Source: Polaribacter sp. Hel_I_88 (lineage in GTDB: Bacteria; Bacteroidota; Bacteroidia; Flavobacteriales; Flavobacteriaceae). Taken from it: a stretch of 64,000 nucleotides of DNA. Position numbers and translations under genes: made by a program. Under the pieces are notes generated by a model. The model was given only the letters and a program-made list of their open reading frames with translations, searched no databases and had not been told where the DNA came from. How positions within the stretch are numbered: the first letter of the stretch is position 1; each line of letters starts with the position of its first letter. Shown one piece after another: positions 35,817 to 44,702 of the stretch. The stretch lies in the NCBI RefSeq assembly GCF_000687935.1, contig NZ_JHZZ01000001.1, positions 3,234,001 to 3,298,000 on the forward strand, given 5' to 3'.

Positions 35817-36896
35817 TTAAAAACGGACTATTTTTTTCACACTATTTCTATTCAAGTAATTTTTTACAATCGATTTAGCAATTTCTTTATAATTAATAGT
35901 TGTTAATACTGATTTTAGGATTTCAGCATTATTTTCTTGAAATGCTAAATTTGTATAACCATAGCTAGTAACAACGTTATTTTCGATTAATATAATTGCA
36001 TTTTCTTCAACTTCTCTCCCTTTTTCAACAATTATAAAATTATCGTTATTAAAATTTTCTTCATTAATTTTAAAACTCTTTTTAAAGTTGAATTTAGGTG
36101 AAATATCTTCTAATTCTAAATAATATTTTAAACGAGTAAATAGCTCGTTACCTGTTTTGTTAAAAGAAACAGAAGTTGCTCTTTCTTGAATTTTTACAGC
36201 CCTTCTTGTGGTTTTGATAAACAAGTTGTTTATCTCTGCTTTTATATTTTTTCCTTTTCCAATAAAAATAACTTTTCCATTGGTATCATGTACATAAAAA
36301 ATACCTAAAACACTCGGAATTTCATCAATTAAATTCTTTAGTTTCTCTTTTTCGAGCCTTCTATCAAAATATTTAATGGAGCTTTGAAAAATAGTTTTTT
36401 GAGTATCTTTTGCCAACAATAATTTAAACAATTGTATGGTAGCCAAAGCATCACCATTTGCTCTGTGCCTTTCTGTTATAGGAATTCCCAATGCTTTGGT
36501 TAATTTGCCTAAGCTATATGAAGGTTGGTCTAAAATAAGTTGCTGACTTAATTCTACTGTACACAATGTATTTCTCTCAAAATCATACCCTAATCTTTCG
36601 AATTCGGTTCTTAAAATTCTATAATCAAATGCAGAATTATGAGCTACAATTATGCAGCCTTTTGTAATCTCTACAATTCTTTTGGCAACTTCGTAAAATT
36701 TTGGTGCATTTTGCAACATTTTGTTGTTAATGCCAGTAAGTCTTACTACAAATTCTTGAATGGGTTTTTCAGGATTTATGAGGGATATAAACGTGTCTAC
36801 AACTTCATGTCCATCAAATTTATGTATTGCAATTTCGGTAATTCCTTCTTCATTAAATTTACCTCCAGTGGTTTCAATATCTAGTATAGCGTACAA
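35817..36896 (-). CDS. DEDDh exonuclease fused to a GIY-YIG nuclease-like domain
   Basis: A 359-aa protein. Residues 1-165 are a DnaQ-type 3'-5' exonuclease: D6 and E8 in DIETTG, HNSAFDYRIL with the second Asp, and the closing HRANGDA with catalytic His and Asp. Residues about 195-285 resemble a UvrC/Cho GIY-YIG domain, with GIFYVHDTNGKVIFIGKGKN (GIY read as GIF, YIG as FIG). The last 70 or so residues have no known domain. The combination resembles DNA polymerase III epsilon/UvrC-like fusions reported widely. A repair role is inferred. Confidence 0.88.
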   Translation of the reverse strand: MYAILDIETTGGKFNEEGITEIAIHKFDGHEVVDTFISLINPEKPIQEFVVRLTGINNKMLQNAPKFYEVAKRIVEITKGCIIVAHNSAFDYRILRTEFERLGYDFERNTLCTVELSQQLILDQPSYSLGKLTKALGIPITERHRANGDALATIQLFKLLLAKDTQKTIFQSSIKYFDRRLEKEKLKNLIDEIPSVLGIFYVHDTNGKVIFIGKGKNIKAEINNLFIKTTRRAVKIQERATSVSFNKTGNELFTRLKYYLELEDISPKFNFKKSFKINEENFNNDNFIIVEKGREVEENAIILIENNVVTSYGYTNLAFQENNAEILKSVLTTINYKEIAKSIVKNYLNRNSVKKIVRF

Positions 36897-36931
36897 TTTT
36901 TTTCTTTTTTTTGTGAAATTTACTGATAATA

Positions 36932-37591
36932 TTAACGACTACCAAATATAGAACTTCCAACTCGAATCATGGTACTTCCGTTTTCGATTGCCAATTGGTA
37001 ATCTCCACTCATTCCCATTGATAAAACTTCAAGCTGGCAATTGGCTGCTTCTGTTTTTTGTTTTTGTAAATCGAAAAAGTTTTTAAGGGATGAAAACTCT
37101 TCATTCAGCTGATCTTTATCATCAGTAAATGTGGCCATTCCCATAAAACCAACCACTTTAATATTTTGTAAAGTTGCTATTTCTTCGGATGTTAAAATTG
37201 CATCAATTTCATCAAAAGAAAGTCCGAATTTAGAATCTTCCTTAGCAATTTTAGCTTGTAACAAAACTTTAATATTTCGATCATGTTTTTTAGCTTCTTT
37301 GTTGATGACTTTTAAGGTTTTAAATTTATCGACTCCGTGAATTAAATCGACAAAATGTGCCATATATTTTACCTTATTACTCTGTAAATGGCCAATCATG
37401 TGCCATTGAATGTCTTTAGGTAAAGCATCATATTTATCCACCATTTCTTGAATTTTATTTTCGCCTAAAATACGCTGACCAGCATTATAAGCTTCTTGTA
37501 AATCTTCAATAGGTTTGGTTTTAGAAACTGCAACAAGCGTTACATTTTCTGGTATTTTCGATTTAAATTCTTGTATATTTTCTTTAATCAT
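36932..37591 (-). CDS. YggS-family pyridoxal-phosphate homeostasis protein
   Basis: A 219-aa TIM-barrel protein that binds PLP without known enzymatic activity and buffers the cofactor pool. The PLP Lys lies in LVAVSKTKP near residue 25. Further family motifs are LGENKIQEMVDKY, WHMIGHLQSNKVKYM, and the C-terminal LSMGMSGDYQLAIENGSTMIRVGSSIFG, which binds the phosphate. It is a member of the long leftward gene run from serC. Confidence 0.94.
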   Translation of the reverse strand: MIKENIQEFKSKIPENVTLVAVSKTKPIEDLQEAYNAGQRILGENKIQEMVDKYDALPKDIQWHMIGHLQSNKVKYMAHFVDLIHGVDKFKTLKVINKEAKKHDRNIKVLLQAKIAKEDSKFGLSFDEIDAILTSEEIATLQNIKVVGFMGMATFTDDKDQLNEEFSSLKNFFDLQKQKTEAANCQLEVLSMGMSGDYQLAIENGSTMIRVGSSIFGSR

Positions 37592-37707
37592 TTTGATAAT
37601 TTTTTAAGCTGATATTCATCAATCTAAATAATGAGAAACTTTTATTTAAAAATACATAAACTATATTTTCAACTTTTTTTTTAGACTGATTTTTTAAAAG
37701 ATAAAAT

Positions 37708-38943
37708 TTAAAACTCATAAACAGTTAAACCACTTCTTAATTTTGGCTGAATATACGTTGTTTTTGGAGGCATTTTTAAATTTGCATCCGCAATTTCTTT
37801 CAATTCAAAAATTGTTACAGGCATCATACTAAAACCAATCGTATAAAAACCAGCATCTACTTTTGTTTTGATGGAAATTACATCTTTTTTATTATCAGAA
37901 TGGCCAACTCTGTCATTATTCGTTAAATCTTTAACCCCTAAAATTGGTTCTAAAACAGTTCTAAATAATATTTCTGAATCTAATTTACTCAAAGCATTCG
38001 TAAAAGTGTAATTATCTTCTTTAAAATATAAAGAATAAAACTCACCATTTAAATACATACTAAAATGATGTTTTTTATCTGGAAAATAAATCAATTGTCC
38101 ACGATTTTGAATAACAAAATGAACACTTAATTTCTCTAAAAATTCCTCTACAGATAAGCCATTTAAATCTTTTACAAATCGATTAAACTCAGAGATTTTT
38201 AATTGTGATTCTGGAATTAAATAACTCATAAAATAGTTATACGCTTCAGAACCAGTATGATTTTCGTTTTCTGAAGCTAATTCTTTAGCTAACAAAGCAG
38301 ATGATGCAGTTCTATGATGCCCATCAGCAATATACAAAGCCTCTATTTTGGCAAACGCTTTTGTAATTTTTTGAGTGATATTCTCATCATTTACAACCCA
38401 AAGTTTATGCAACATTTTATCGGTTGTAGAAAACTCATACTCAGGGTTTTTTGCTTTTTCTTTATTGATGATTTCCTCAAGTGTTTCATCATCTCTAAAC
38501 GTTAACAAAACAGGTTCTGCATTAAAACCAATTATTTTTAAATATTTTTCAAAAAGACGTTCTCTTTTATGGATTGTTCCTTCGTGTTTTTTAATCAAAT
38601 TATTCTTGTAATCATCAATACTTGTAGCTCCAATAATGCCACAAAAAGTATTGGTAGCATCGCTTCTTTCGTAAATATAAAAACCAGGAATGGTATCTTG
38701 ATTAAAAATTTTGTTCCTTTTAAAATCTGCATATCTGCTTTGTACTAATTGAAATCTTTTTTCTGTAGAAACTTCTTGTAAATATTTATAATCAGGATTT
38801 ACAACATGTAAAAAAGTGTAAGGATTAAAATCTAGTTTTGCACCTAATTCAGCAGGAGTATAGGTTTCATAAGATTTGGAAGAAACCAAAGCAACTTTAT
38901 CTCTACTTGCTCTAACTGCTTTAAAAGGTTTAATTATGGCCAT
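37708..38943 (-). CDS. DUF1015 family protein
   Basis: A 411-aa conserved protein of the DUF1015 family (function unknown, found beside serA/serC in many bacteria). Recognisable parts are the N-terminal KPFKAVRASRDKVALVSSKSYE and the central EALYIADGHHRTASSALLA motif with two adjacent histidines. The conserved VGHSDNK and the C-terminal MPPKTTYIQPKLRSGL are also present. Its position directly downstream of serA-serC supports a link to serine or phosphoserine metabolism, but that is context only. Confidence 0.88.
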   Translation of the reverse strand: MAIIKPFKAVRASRDKVALVSSKSYETYTPAELGAKLDFNPYTFLHVVNPDYKYLQEVSTEKRFQLVQSRYADFKRNKIFNQDTIPGFYIYERSDATNTFCGIIGATSIDDYKNNLIKKHEGTIHKRERLFEKYLKIIGFNAEPVLLTFRDDETLEEIINKEKAKNPEYEFSTTDKMLHKLWVVNDENITQKITKAFAKIEALYIADGHHRTASSALLAKELASENENHTGSEAYNYFMSYLIPESQLKISEFNRFVKDLNGLSVEEFLEKLSVHFVIQNRGQLIYFPDKKHHFSMYLNGEFYSLYFKEDNYTFTNALSKLDSEILFRTVLEPILGVKDLTNNDRVGHSDNKKDVISIKTKVDAGFYTIGFSMMPVTIFELKEIADANLKMPPKTTYIQPKLRSGLTVYEF

Positions 38944-39017
38944 GTTTTACTATTCAGGTTGCAGATTTGGTATGCAGTTTACAATTTTAGTTTTTTAATA
39001 TTTTTATAAAAAAAAGA

Positions 39018-39968
39018 CTATCTCAATAATTCTATAATTTGTTTTGCAATTTCTAAACCAACTCTTTCTTCTGCTTCTAAAGTTCCTGCACCAATATGTG
39101 GAGATAAAGATAAATCAGGATTCATTAATAGTTGAATTTCTGGATTTGGTTCGCTTTCAAAAACATCTAAACCAGCAAATTGTACTTTTCCATTTTCAAT
39201 AGCCGTAATTAATGCAACTTCATTTAAATTACTACCTCTAGAGGTATTTATAATTCCAACTCCATCTTTCATTTTTTCTATTTCATCAGTATCTATAACA
39301 TACCCTTCTTGCTCAGGAATATGAATTGTAATAAAATCAGCTTCTTTTAATAATTCTTCTTTGGTGCTCATATCAATATTAAAATTGATTTTTTGACCAT
39401 TAAAAAAGTTTAAAGTGATGCTTTCAGAAGTAATATTATCATCAATAGCAATTACTTCCATTCCAATTCCGATGGCAATTTTTGCAACTTCTTGACCAAT
39501 GCTGCCAAAACCAATAATTCCTAATTTTTTGCCACGTAATTCTGTTCCTTCAGAATACGTTTTTTTTAATTCTCTAAATCTAGAATCTCCTTCTAAAGGC
39601 ATTTCTCTGTTGGCAGAATGTAAAAATCGTACCATTCCAAATAAATGTGCAAATACCATTTCTGCAACAGAAACTGTTGAAGCTTCTGGAGCATTTATTA
39701 CATGTAAACCTTTATCAATTGCATACTCTACATCAATAGTATCCATACCAACACCTGCAAAAGCAATTAATTTTAAAGACGGGCATTCATCAATTAAATC
39801 GTCTCTAACTTCGGTTAAACTTTTAACAATAATTGCATCTATATTGTTATCATTTATATAATTTTCTAGTTGATTTTGAGCAACTTTTACATTTAGTACT
39901 TCAAAACCTCCTTTTTCTAAAGCTTCGATTCCGCTTTTTGATAATCCGTCGTTTGCTAATATTTTCAT
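39018..39968 (-). CDS. serA: D-3-phosphoglycerate dehydrogenase (D-2-hydroxyacid dehydrogenase)
   Basis: First step of serine synthesis: oxidation of 3-phosphoglycerate with NAD. This is a short 316-aa form without the C-terminal ACT regulatory domain, so no serine feedback site is expected. The NAD-binding motif is LGIIGFGSIGQEVAK, followed by the acidic AIDD. The catalytic Arg/Glu/His lie in NTSRGSNLNE, FESEPNPE and SPHIGAGTLEA. A segment KINFNIDMST is inserted after the nucleotide fold. It is downstream of serC in the same orientation, which supports the phosphoglycerate assignment over other hydroxyacids. Confidence 0.9.
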   Translation of the reverse strand: MKILANDGLSKSGIEALEKGGFEVLNVKVAQNQLENYINDNNIDAIIVKSLTEVRDDLIDECPSLKLIAFAGVGMDTIDVEYAIDKGLHVINAPEASTVSVAEMVFAHLFGMVRFLHSANREMPLEGDSRFRELKKTYSEGTELRGKKLGIIGFGSIGQEVAKIAIGIGMEVIAIDDNITSESITLNFFNGQKINFNIDMSTKEELLKEADFITIHIPEQEGYVIDTDEIEKMKDGVGIINTSRGSNLNEVALITAIENGKVQFAGLDVFESEPNPEIQLLMNPDLSLSPHIGAGTLEAEERVGLEIAKQIIELLR

Positions 39969-40000
39969 TCTTAATTCAATTCAAAATTTATAATTTATAG

Positions 40001-40053
40001 TTCAAGGTTTGGTTCATACTCTAAATTTTGAATATTAAATTTTAAACCTTGAA
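40001..40053. repeat. Inverted repeat in the serC-serA spacer
   Basis: TTCAAGGTTT (40001-40010) and AAACCTTGAA (40044-40053) are perfect 10-bp complements around a 33-base AT-rich loop. It lies in the 89-bp gap between serC and serA and could form an RNA hairpin that tunes serA expression. No T run follows on the minus strand. Confidence 0.45.
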
Positions 40054-40057
40054 TTCT

Positions 40058-41113
40058 TTATTTTAAAGCTTTCATTACATCTACCAAAGCTTGCACACTA
40101 TAAAGTGGCAAAGCATTGTACATGCTTGCTCTATAACCACCAACACTTCTGTGTCCATTTAATCCATTTATTCCTGCTTCTTTCAACATTTTGTCAAACT
40201 TTTCTGTTAAAGATTCATCTGTTAACACAAAAGTTGCATTCATAATACTTCTATCTTCTTTGGCTACAATTCCTTTAAAAAGAGGATTTCTATCAATTTC
40301 AGCATATAAGAGTTCTGCTTTTTTATTGTTTACTTCTTCAATAAATGGAATGCCACCTAAATCTTTTAACCATTGTAATGTTAGCATAGAAACATACACA
40401 GCAAAAACTGATGGTGTATTGTACATGCTATCGCTTTTAATATGAATTTGATAGTTTAACATAGAAGGAATATGTCTTTCTACTTTTCCTAAAATTTCTT
40501 CTTTGATAATTACTAAAGTAGTTCCTGCAGGCCCCATGTTTTTTTGAGCTCCAGCATAAATTAAATCGAACTTCTCAAAATCTAATTGACGAGAAAAAAT
40601 ATCTGAACTCATATCGCAAATCAAAGAAACATTTGTTTCTGGAAACGATTTCATTTGTGTTCCTGCAACTGTATTGTTGCTTGTACAGTGAAAATAATCT
40701 GCATCCTTTGGAATTGAATATCCTTTAGGAATATAATTAAAACCTTTGTCTTTTGAGGAAGCTACTTCCACAACTTCACCAAAAGCTTTTGCTTCTTTTA
40801 TGGCTTTGTCAGACCAAGTTCCTGTGTTTAAATACGCTGCTTTTTTATTTAATAAATTGTAAGCAACCATTAAAAATTCCATACTTGCACCACCTTGTAA
40901 AAAAATGGCTTGATATCCTTTATTTTCTAAACCTAACAATTCTAAAGCTAAAGAGCGTGCTTTTTCTATCACTTCAACAAAAGGTTTGCTTCTGTGCGAA
41001 ATTTCGATTAACGATAAATTATCATCATTAAAATTTAGAATAGCATCTGATGCTTTTTGCAAAACCTCTTGTGGTAAAATACAAGGCCCAGCACTAAAAT
41101 TATGTTTTTTCAT
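40058..41113 (-). CDS. serC: Phosphoserine aminotransferase
   Basis: Class V PLP aminotransferase, second step of serine synthesis; it also acts in pyridoxine synthesis in some bacteria. The PLP lysine is in IYAGAQKNMGPAG, the substrate region is QGGASMEF, and the C-terminus has GHRSVGGYRASMYNALP. An open frame continues to 41227, but the extra 38 residues are low-complexity (FKKKKIETKFLL and so on). The family begins KKHNFSAGPCILP, so the ATG at 41113 is the start (351 aa). It heads the serC-serA-DUF1015-yggS run. Confidence 0.96.
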   Translation of the reverse strand: MKKHNFSAGPCILPQEVLQKASDAILNFNDDNLSLIEISHRSKPFVEVIEKARSLALELLGLENKGYQAIFLQGGASMEFLMVAYNLLNKKAAYLNTGTWSDKAIKEAKAFGEVVEVASSKDKGFNYIPKGYSIPKDADYFHCTSNNTVAGTQMKSFPETNVSLICDMSSDIFSRQLDFEKFDLIYAGAQKNMGPAGTTLVIIKEEILGKVERHIPSMLNYQIHIKSDSMYNTPSVFAVYVSMLTLQWLKDLGGIPFIEEVNNKKAELLYAEIDRNPLFKGIVAKEDRSIMNATFVLTDESLTEKFDKMLKEAGINGLNGHRSVGGYRASMYNALPLYSVQALVDVMKALK

Positions 41114-41200
41114 ACTACTATTAGGTTCAAAATTTAATGTTTTAAGATTCAAAGTTTTGAGTAAAAACTTTGTCTCAATTTTTTTTTTTTTAAATAATAA

Positions 41201-41253
41201 TTTGTGGAATTTTAAAAAACCACACAATTATTTTTAATTTGTGAATTCGTGGC
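41201..41253. repeat. Partial copy of the CCACGAATTCACGA repeat (family B)
   Basis: AATTTGTGAATTCGTGGC at 41236-41253 matches the right end of the element at 45877-46004 in 17 of 18 bases. To its left are TTTGTGG and CCACACAA strings that can pair with each other. Read on the minus strand, a weak hairpin is followed by six T, so it may terminate transcription from the acyl-CoA reductase gene. Confidence 0.55.
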
Positions 41254-41313
41254 CAATTTATTTTCAGCGCAATTCTTTGCAAACTTTGCGAAAAACCTTT
41301 GCCCTCTTCACAT

Positions 41314-42375
41314 TTATATTTTAGATAAAAACTCCAAAGTATTTACGCCATCAGCATAATCTGTTAACTTCGGATGTTGCGTTTGCCCAAAAGCAACTTC
41401 ATTTTCTAAAAAATCTTTGGCAACAATACACTGTATTTTTTCTTTATCTTGATGTAATTTTATTTTTAAGTCGATTTCATTGTCATAATATTCATAAAAA
41501 ACGGTAGCAATAGGAGAGGAGTAACTTTCATCTTCCTTAATCATTAAAAAACCATTTTCTAACAAATCGAATTCACTCATTAAATATACAGCCTTATTAT
41601 AATCGTAATTATTGGCGTATTTTGCATTGTTAATGATGTCTTTTTTTGAGAACATTCCATTGAAAAAGGGATTGAAATCAAAATCTTTTGGCACATACAG
41701 TTTTGAAACAGATCTGCAACCCAAACCAAAGTATTGAAAAACATCTTGAGACAGTTTTTCAAAATCTTTATCTGTGACTTTATCAGTAATCACAGCTACA
41801 GAATTTCTACTTTTTCTGATAATGTTTGGTTTATCTTTAAAGTAATAATCAAAATAACGAGCAGTATTGTTGCTTCCTGTTGCAATAACAGCTTCAAAAT
41901 CGGTTAATTTTTCTTCAGTAAATGTAATTTTGCCTTTAAAACCGGGTTCTACATATTCCAAAAATTTTGCTAAAAAAGGCAGTAAATGTTTATCATTAGA
42001 TGATTGTTTAACAACTACAGCATGTCCAGAAATTAAGACCGATAAAAAATCGTGAAAACCAACCAAAGGAATGTTGCCAGCCATAATAACTGCTACTTTT
42101 TTAGAAGAAGTATTTTCAACATTTATTTCACCAACAAAGTTTTTTAAGTTGTTTTCTGTTAGTGCATTAGACCAGCTTTCTAAAGAAAATAGAATGTTAT
42201 CTTTTGTAAACCAAGAGTTTTTTTCTTGCGCTAATTTTATTTGATGTTTAAAACCTTCAAAAAAAAGAATGTTATCTACAACACTCTCCTTTTTCTCAAA
42301 ACCAGCTGTTTTAAATTGACTTAAAAAATGCCCTAATTTTGAAAATGCTAAAATTCTATTCTGAATACTAATCAT
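41314..42375 (-). CDS. Acyl-CoA reductase (LuxC-like) family protein
   Basis: A 353-aa aldehyde-dehydrogenase-fold protein of the LuxC acyl-CoA reductase family, which reduces an acyl thioester to aldehyde with NAD(P)H. Seen are [54 protein letters not shown], and the active-site region with the probable catalytic Cys in [17 protein letters not shown]. It is divergent from the dicluster ferredoxin, with only 69 bp between starts, and this pairing suggests shared regulation or a redox link. The physiological substrate is unknown. Confidence 0.82.
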   Translation of the reverse strand: MISIQNRILAFSKLGHFLSQFKTAGFEKKESVVDNILFFEGFKHQIKLAQEKNSWFTKDNILFSLESWSNALTENNLKNFVGEINVENTSSKKVAVIMAGNIPLVGFHDFLSVLISGHAVVVKQSSNDKHLLPFLAKFLEYVEPGFKGKITFTEEKLTDFEAVIATGSNNTARYFDYYFKDKPNIIRKSRNSVAVITDKVTDKDFEKLSQDVFQYFGLGCRSVSKLYVPKDFDFNPFFNGMFSKKDIINNAKYANNYDYNKAVYLMSEFDLLENGFLMIKEDESYSSPIATVFYEYYDNEIDLKIKLHQDKEKIQCIVAKDFLENEVAFGQTQHPKLTDYADGVNTLEFLSKI

Positions 42376-42378
42376 TTA

Positions 42379-42410
42379 TTTGGTTGTCTATTATTTTGGC
42401 TTTATTTTTG
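42379..42410 (+). promoter_or_regulatory. Putative promoter of the ferredoxin gene
   Basis: TTTG at 42379-42382, 20-base spacer, then TATTTTTG at 42403-42410: both boxes of the Bacteroidota promoter at good spacing. Start codon 34 bases downstream. It overlaps the first bases upstream of the divergent acyl-CoA reductase gene. Confidence 0.55.
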
Positions 42411-42444
42411 CAAAAGCAAAGGTACAAAAACAGAAAAGAAAATT

Positions 42445-42795
42445 ATGGCAATTATTATAACAGATGAGTGTATAAATTGTGGGGCATGTGAACCAGAATG
42501 TCCTAATACAGCAATTTACGAAGGTGCAGACGATTGGAAATATTCTGATGGAACAGATTTGAAAGGAAATGTAGTGTTACCAAATGGTAAAACCAAAAAT
42601 GCAGACGAAGATCAAGAACCAGTTTCTGATGAAATTTATTTTATTGTTGCAGATAAATGTACAGAATGTAAAGGTTTTCATGAAGAGCCACAATGTGCTG
42701 CAGTTTGTCCTGTAGATTGTTGTGTGCCAGATGATGACAATGTTGAAACTGAAGAAGAATTATTGGCGAAACAGAAGTTTATGCACAATGATTAA
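42445..42795 (+). CDS. 4Fe-4S dicluster ferredoxin
   Basis: A 116-aa electron-transfer protein with two [4Fe-4S] sites. The first motif is C-x2-C-x2-C-x3-C in [12 protein letters not shown]. The second is the spread form C-x2-C-x8-C-x3-C in [18 protein letters not shown], followed by an extra CC. About 40 residues separate the two sites, longer than in clostridial ferredoxins, as in the YfhL-type group. The rest is acidic. Cytoplasmic; partner unknown, though the divergent acyl-CoA reductase is a candidate. Confidence 0.92.
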   Translation: MAIIITDECINCGACEPECPNTAIYEGADDWKYSDGTDLKGNVVLPNGKTKNADEDQEPVSDEIYFIVADKCTECKGFHEEPQCAAVCPVDCCVPDDDNVETEEELLAKQKFMHND

Positions 42796-42888
42796 TTCTT
42801 TTGTTTCATGATTTAGTAAATGCCTTAAAGCAATAAAAAAAATAATATTTAGGATTTTTAATTTCTTGAAAATCATTTAAAAGTTTGT

Positions 42889-42917
42889 AAAACCTCGATT
42901 AATTTCGAGGTTTTTTT
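42889..42917. terminator. Terminator between the ferredoxin and CarboxypepD_reg genes
   Basis: A 10-bp stem AAAACCTCGA/TCGAGGTTTT with a TTAATT loop and seven T. It touches the stop codon of the convergent gene and may work in both directions. Confidence 0.85.
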
Positions 42918-44418
42918 AGTCCCATTTTTTAAGATACTCAGCAATTAATTGTTTGTTTTTCCAAGCTGATTTATTGTAAGCTTCATTAGTAATATACTCA
43001 AATCTTTTTAGTGGGCTATCTTTTGTTACAGGTTTTGTTTCTTGAGCTTCTATACTAAATACATTTGTAATTAGTACTTCTGTAGTTTCTTTGGTATCTA
43101 ATTCAATCTTTATATCAAACTTTACTTTATTTTTTGTGCGCGAATTTTCTTTGAATTTTATAGGTCTGTGTACGTATGCATACGTTCCTCTAATTTCTTT
43201 GTAATAAGAAACATAAACTTTATTTTCCTCATTTTTTTCATAAAATAAAGTTATTGTATTTATATCTTCAGAAACTTTAATACCTAGCAACCATTTTAAA
43301 TTTACATTCTGCCCCCTTTTTCCATCAGCAAATTGATAATCTATTTTTGCAATGGTAAAATCTGTAGGATTAATAAAAATTTTTCCACTGTATTTAGATT
43401 TTGATTTTCTGGGTTCAAAGTTTAAAACATACATCATTTTTGATCCTAAAATGGCGTTTGTCTCTAAAGTATGTTCGTAATATTTTTGACTTAAAAAATT
43501 TTGTTGCCTTTGAGAATTAAAAAAACTACCTTTATATTTAGAGGTATTAAATCCACTTAAAGCAAAGTTTTCATTAAAAGTATTTTCAAGGTTTAAAGAA
43601 TCTGTTTCATTAATTACTTCTTTTATAGAAAGTGAATCTTCAATAGGAAACAAGCCAGTACTTACTTTGTAGGTTTCATTTTTATTAAGGTGTTTTAAAA
43701 CAATACTTTGTAAATCGTTTTGAGCATCTTCAATCGTAATTTTTTTTCTGTTTTGCATCGATTTGTAACCTTGTACAGTATCTATTTTATCGATATTTTG
43801 AAACTTTTTTGTTTTTTCTATAAATAATTTTTTGGTTTTGATATTTCCATAAAATTCATTGGAAAAATTAGGATCACTATTTTTTAAATTGTTTGCATAA
43901 TCTGTCAATTCTTTTTCAGCTATTTTTCTCTTTTTTCTGCTTAATAATGTGCTTTTATCTAAATTTAAGTCCAATTTTTTAAAGTTGATAAAACTATTTT
44001 CTTTTACATAAAAATTACTATTTAAAGCTCCTGAAACAAAATTTTCTTTCATGCTTTTTTGAGTTTTTAAAATAATAGAATCTAAAGAAATTTTAGCTAA
44101 ATTCAACTGAATTTCGTCTAACTCATTAACTTTTTCAACTAAAAGAACAGTATACTTCAGTTTTTTAAATTCATCGAAATTTATAGTTAAGGTTACATAG
44201 CCTAAACTTGAAAAAGTAATTGTTTCTAAACCTTTACTTTGAATAATAAATTCGCCATCAATATTAGACGTACTCCCTCTGTTTAAATTTGTAATAATTG
44301 CAACATTTTGTATCGGTTCTAAAGAAACATTATCTACTACTTTTCCAGTAATCGTTTGAGAAATCAGAGAAAAACATCCGAAGAAAAAAAGAAAAACAAA
44401 AGGTAATTTTTTAAGCAT
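42916..44418 (-). CDS. Exported CarboxypepD_reg-like domain protein
   Basis: A 500-aa protein with a signal peptide (LPFVFLFFFGCFSLISQ). Residues about 22-100 are a CarboxypepD_reg-like beta-sandwich (TITGKVVDNVSLEPIQNVAIIT, then GEFIIQ and ITFSSLGYVT), the domain usually found at the start of TonB-dependent receptors. No TonB box, plug or barrel follows; the rest is a DUF5686-like or unknown region with beta character. Probably periplasmic or outer-membrane associated. A SusC-like receptor is ruled out by length. Confidence 0.78.
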   Translation of the reverse strand: MLKKLPFVFLFFFGCFSLISQTITGKVVDNVSLEPIQNVAIITNLNRGSTSNIDGEFIIQSKGLETITFSSLGYVTLTINFDEFKKLKYTVLLVEKVNELDEIQLNLAKISLDSIILKTQKSMKENFVSGALNSNFYVKENSFINFKKLDLNLDKSTLLSRKKRKIAEKELTDYANNLKNSDPNFSNEFYGNIKTKKLFIEKTKKFQNIDKIDTVQGYKSMQNRKKITIEDAQNDLQSIVLKHLNKNETYKVSTGLFPIEDSLSIKEVINETDSLNLENTFNENFALSGFNTSKYKGSFFNSQRQQNFLSQKYYEHTLETNAILGSKMMYVLNFEPRKSKSKYSGKIFINPTDFTIAKIDYQFADGKRGQNVNLKWLLGIKVSEDINTITLFYEKNEENKVYVSYYKEIRGTYAYVHRPIKFKENSRTKNKVKFDIKIELDTKETTEVLITNVFSIEAQETKPVTKDSPLKRFEYITNEAYNKSAWKNKQLIAEYLKKWD

Positions 44419-44639
44419 AGTTGGTTAATTTTTGGGAAAAGTAGAAAAAAATTCAAAACTTGAAACTACAACTATTTTAAGTTTAACAAACTATTATACA
44501 TCTATTTTCAGAATTTTAAGAAGTGTTAACTTAAATTAAGTTAATTCTTATTGTTATAAACGTTTTTGAATAATTCAACCAAAGTAATAATTCCAAAAAA
44601 TTGTCAAATTAATTCGGATTTTTTTATTTTTAAAAAAAC

Positions 44640-44647
44640 TATATTTG
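44640..44647 (+). promoter_or_regulatory. Putative -7 box for ychF
   Basis: TATATTTG followed by CACTCG, an exact TAnnTTTG match 55 bases before the ATG. The same TATATTTGCAC string stands in front of rpsF, suggesting a strong housekeeping promoter type. -33 not clear. Confidence 0.5.
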
Positions 44648-44702
44648 CACTCGCAAAAATCAAGTAGTGATTCTTGCATTTTTTATCTAAATATCAAAGA
44701 AA

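Noticed and set aside
40058..41227. The longer serC frame starting at 41227
   Set aside because: The 38 extra residues are low-complexity and unlike any phosphoserine aminotransferase, and the region overlaps a family B repeat. The ATG at 41113 gives the standard start.
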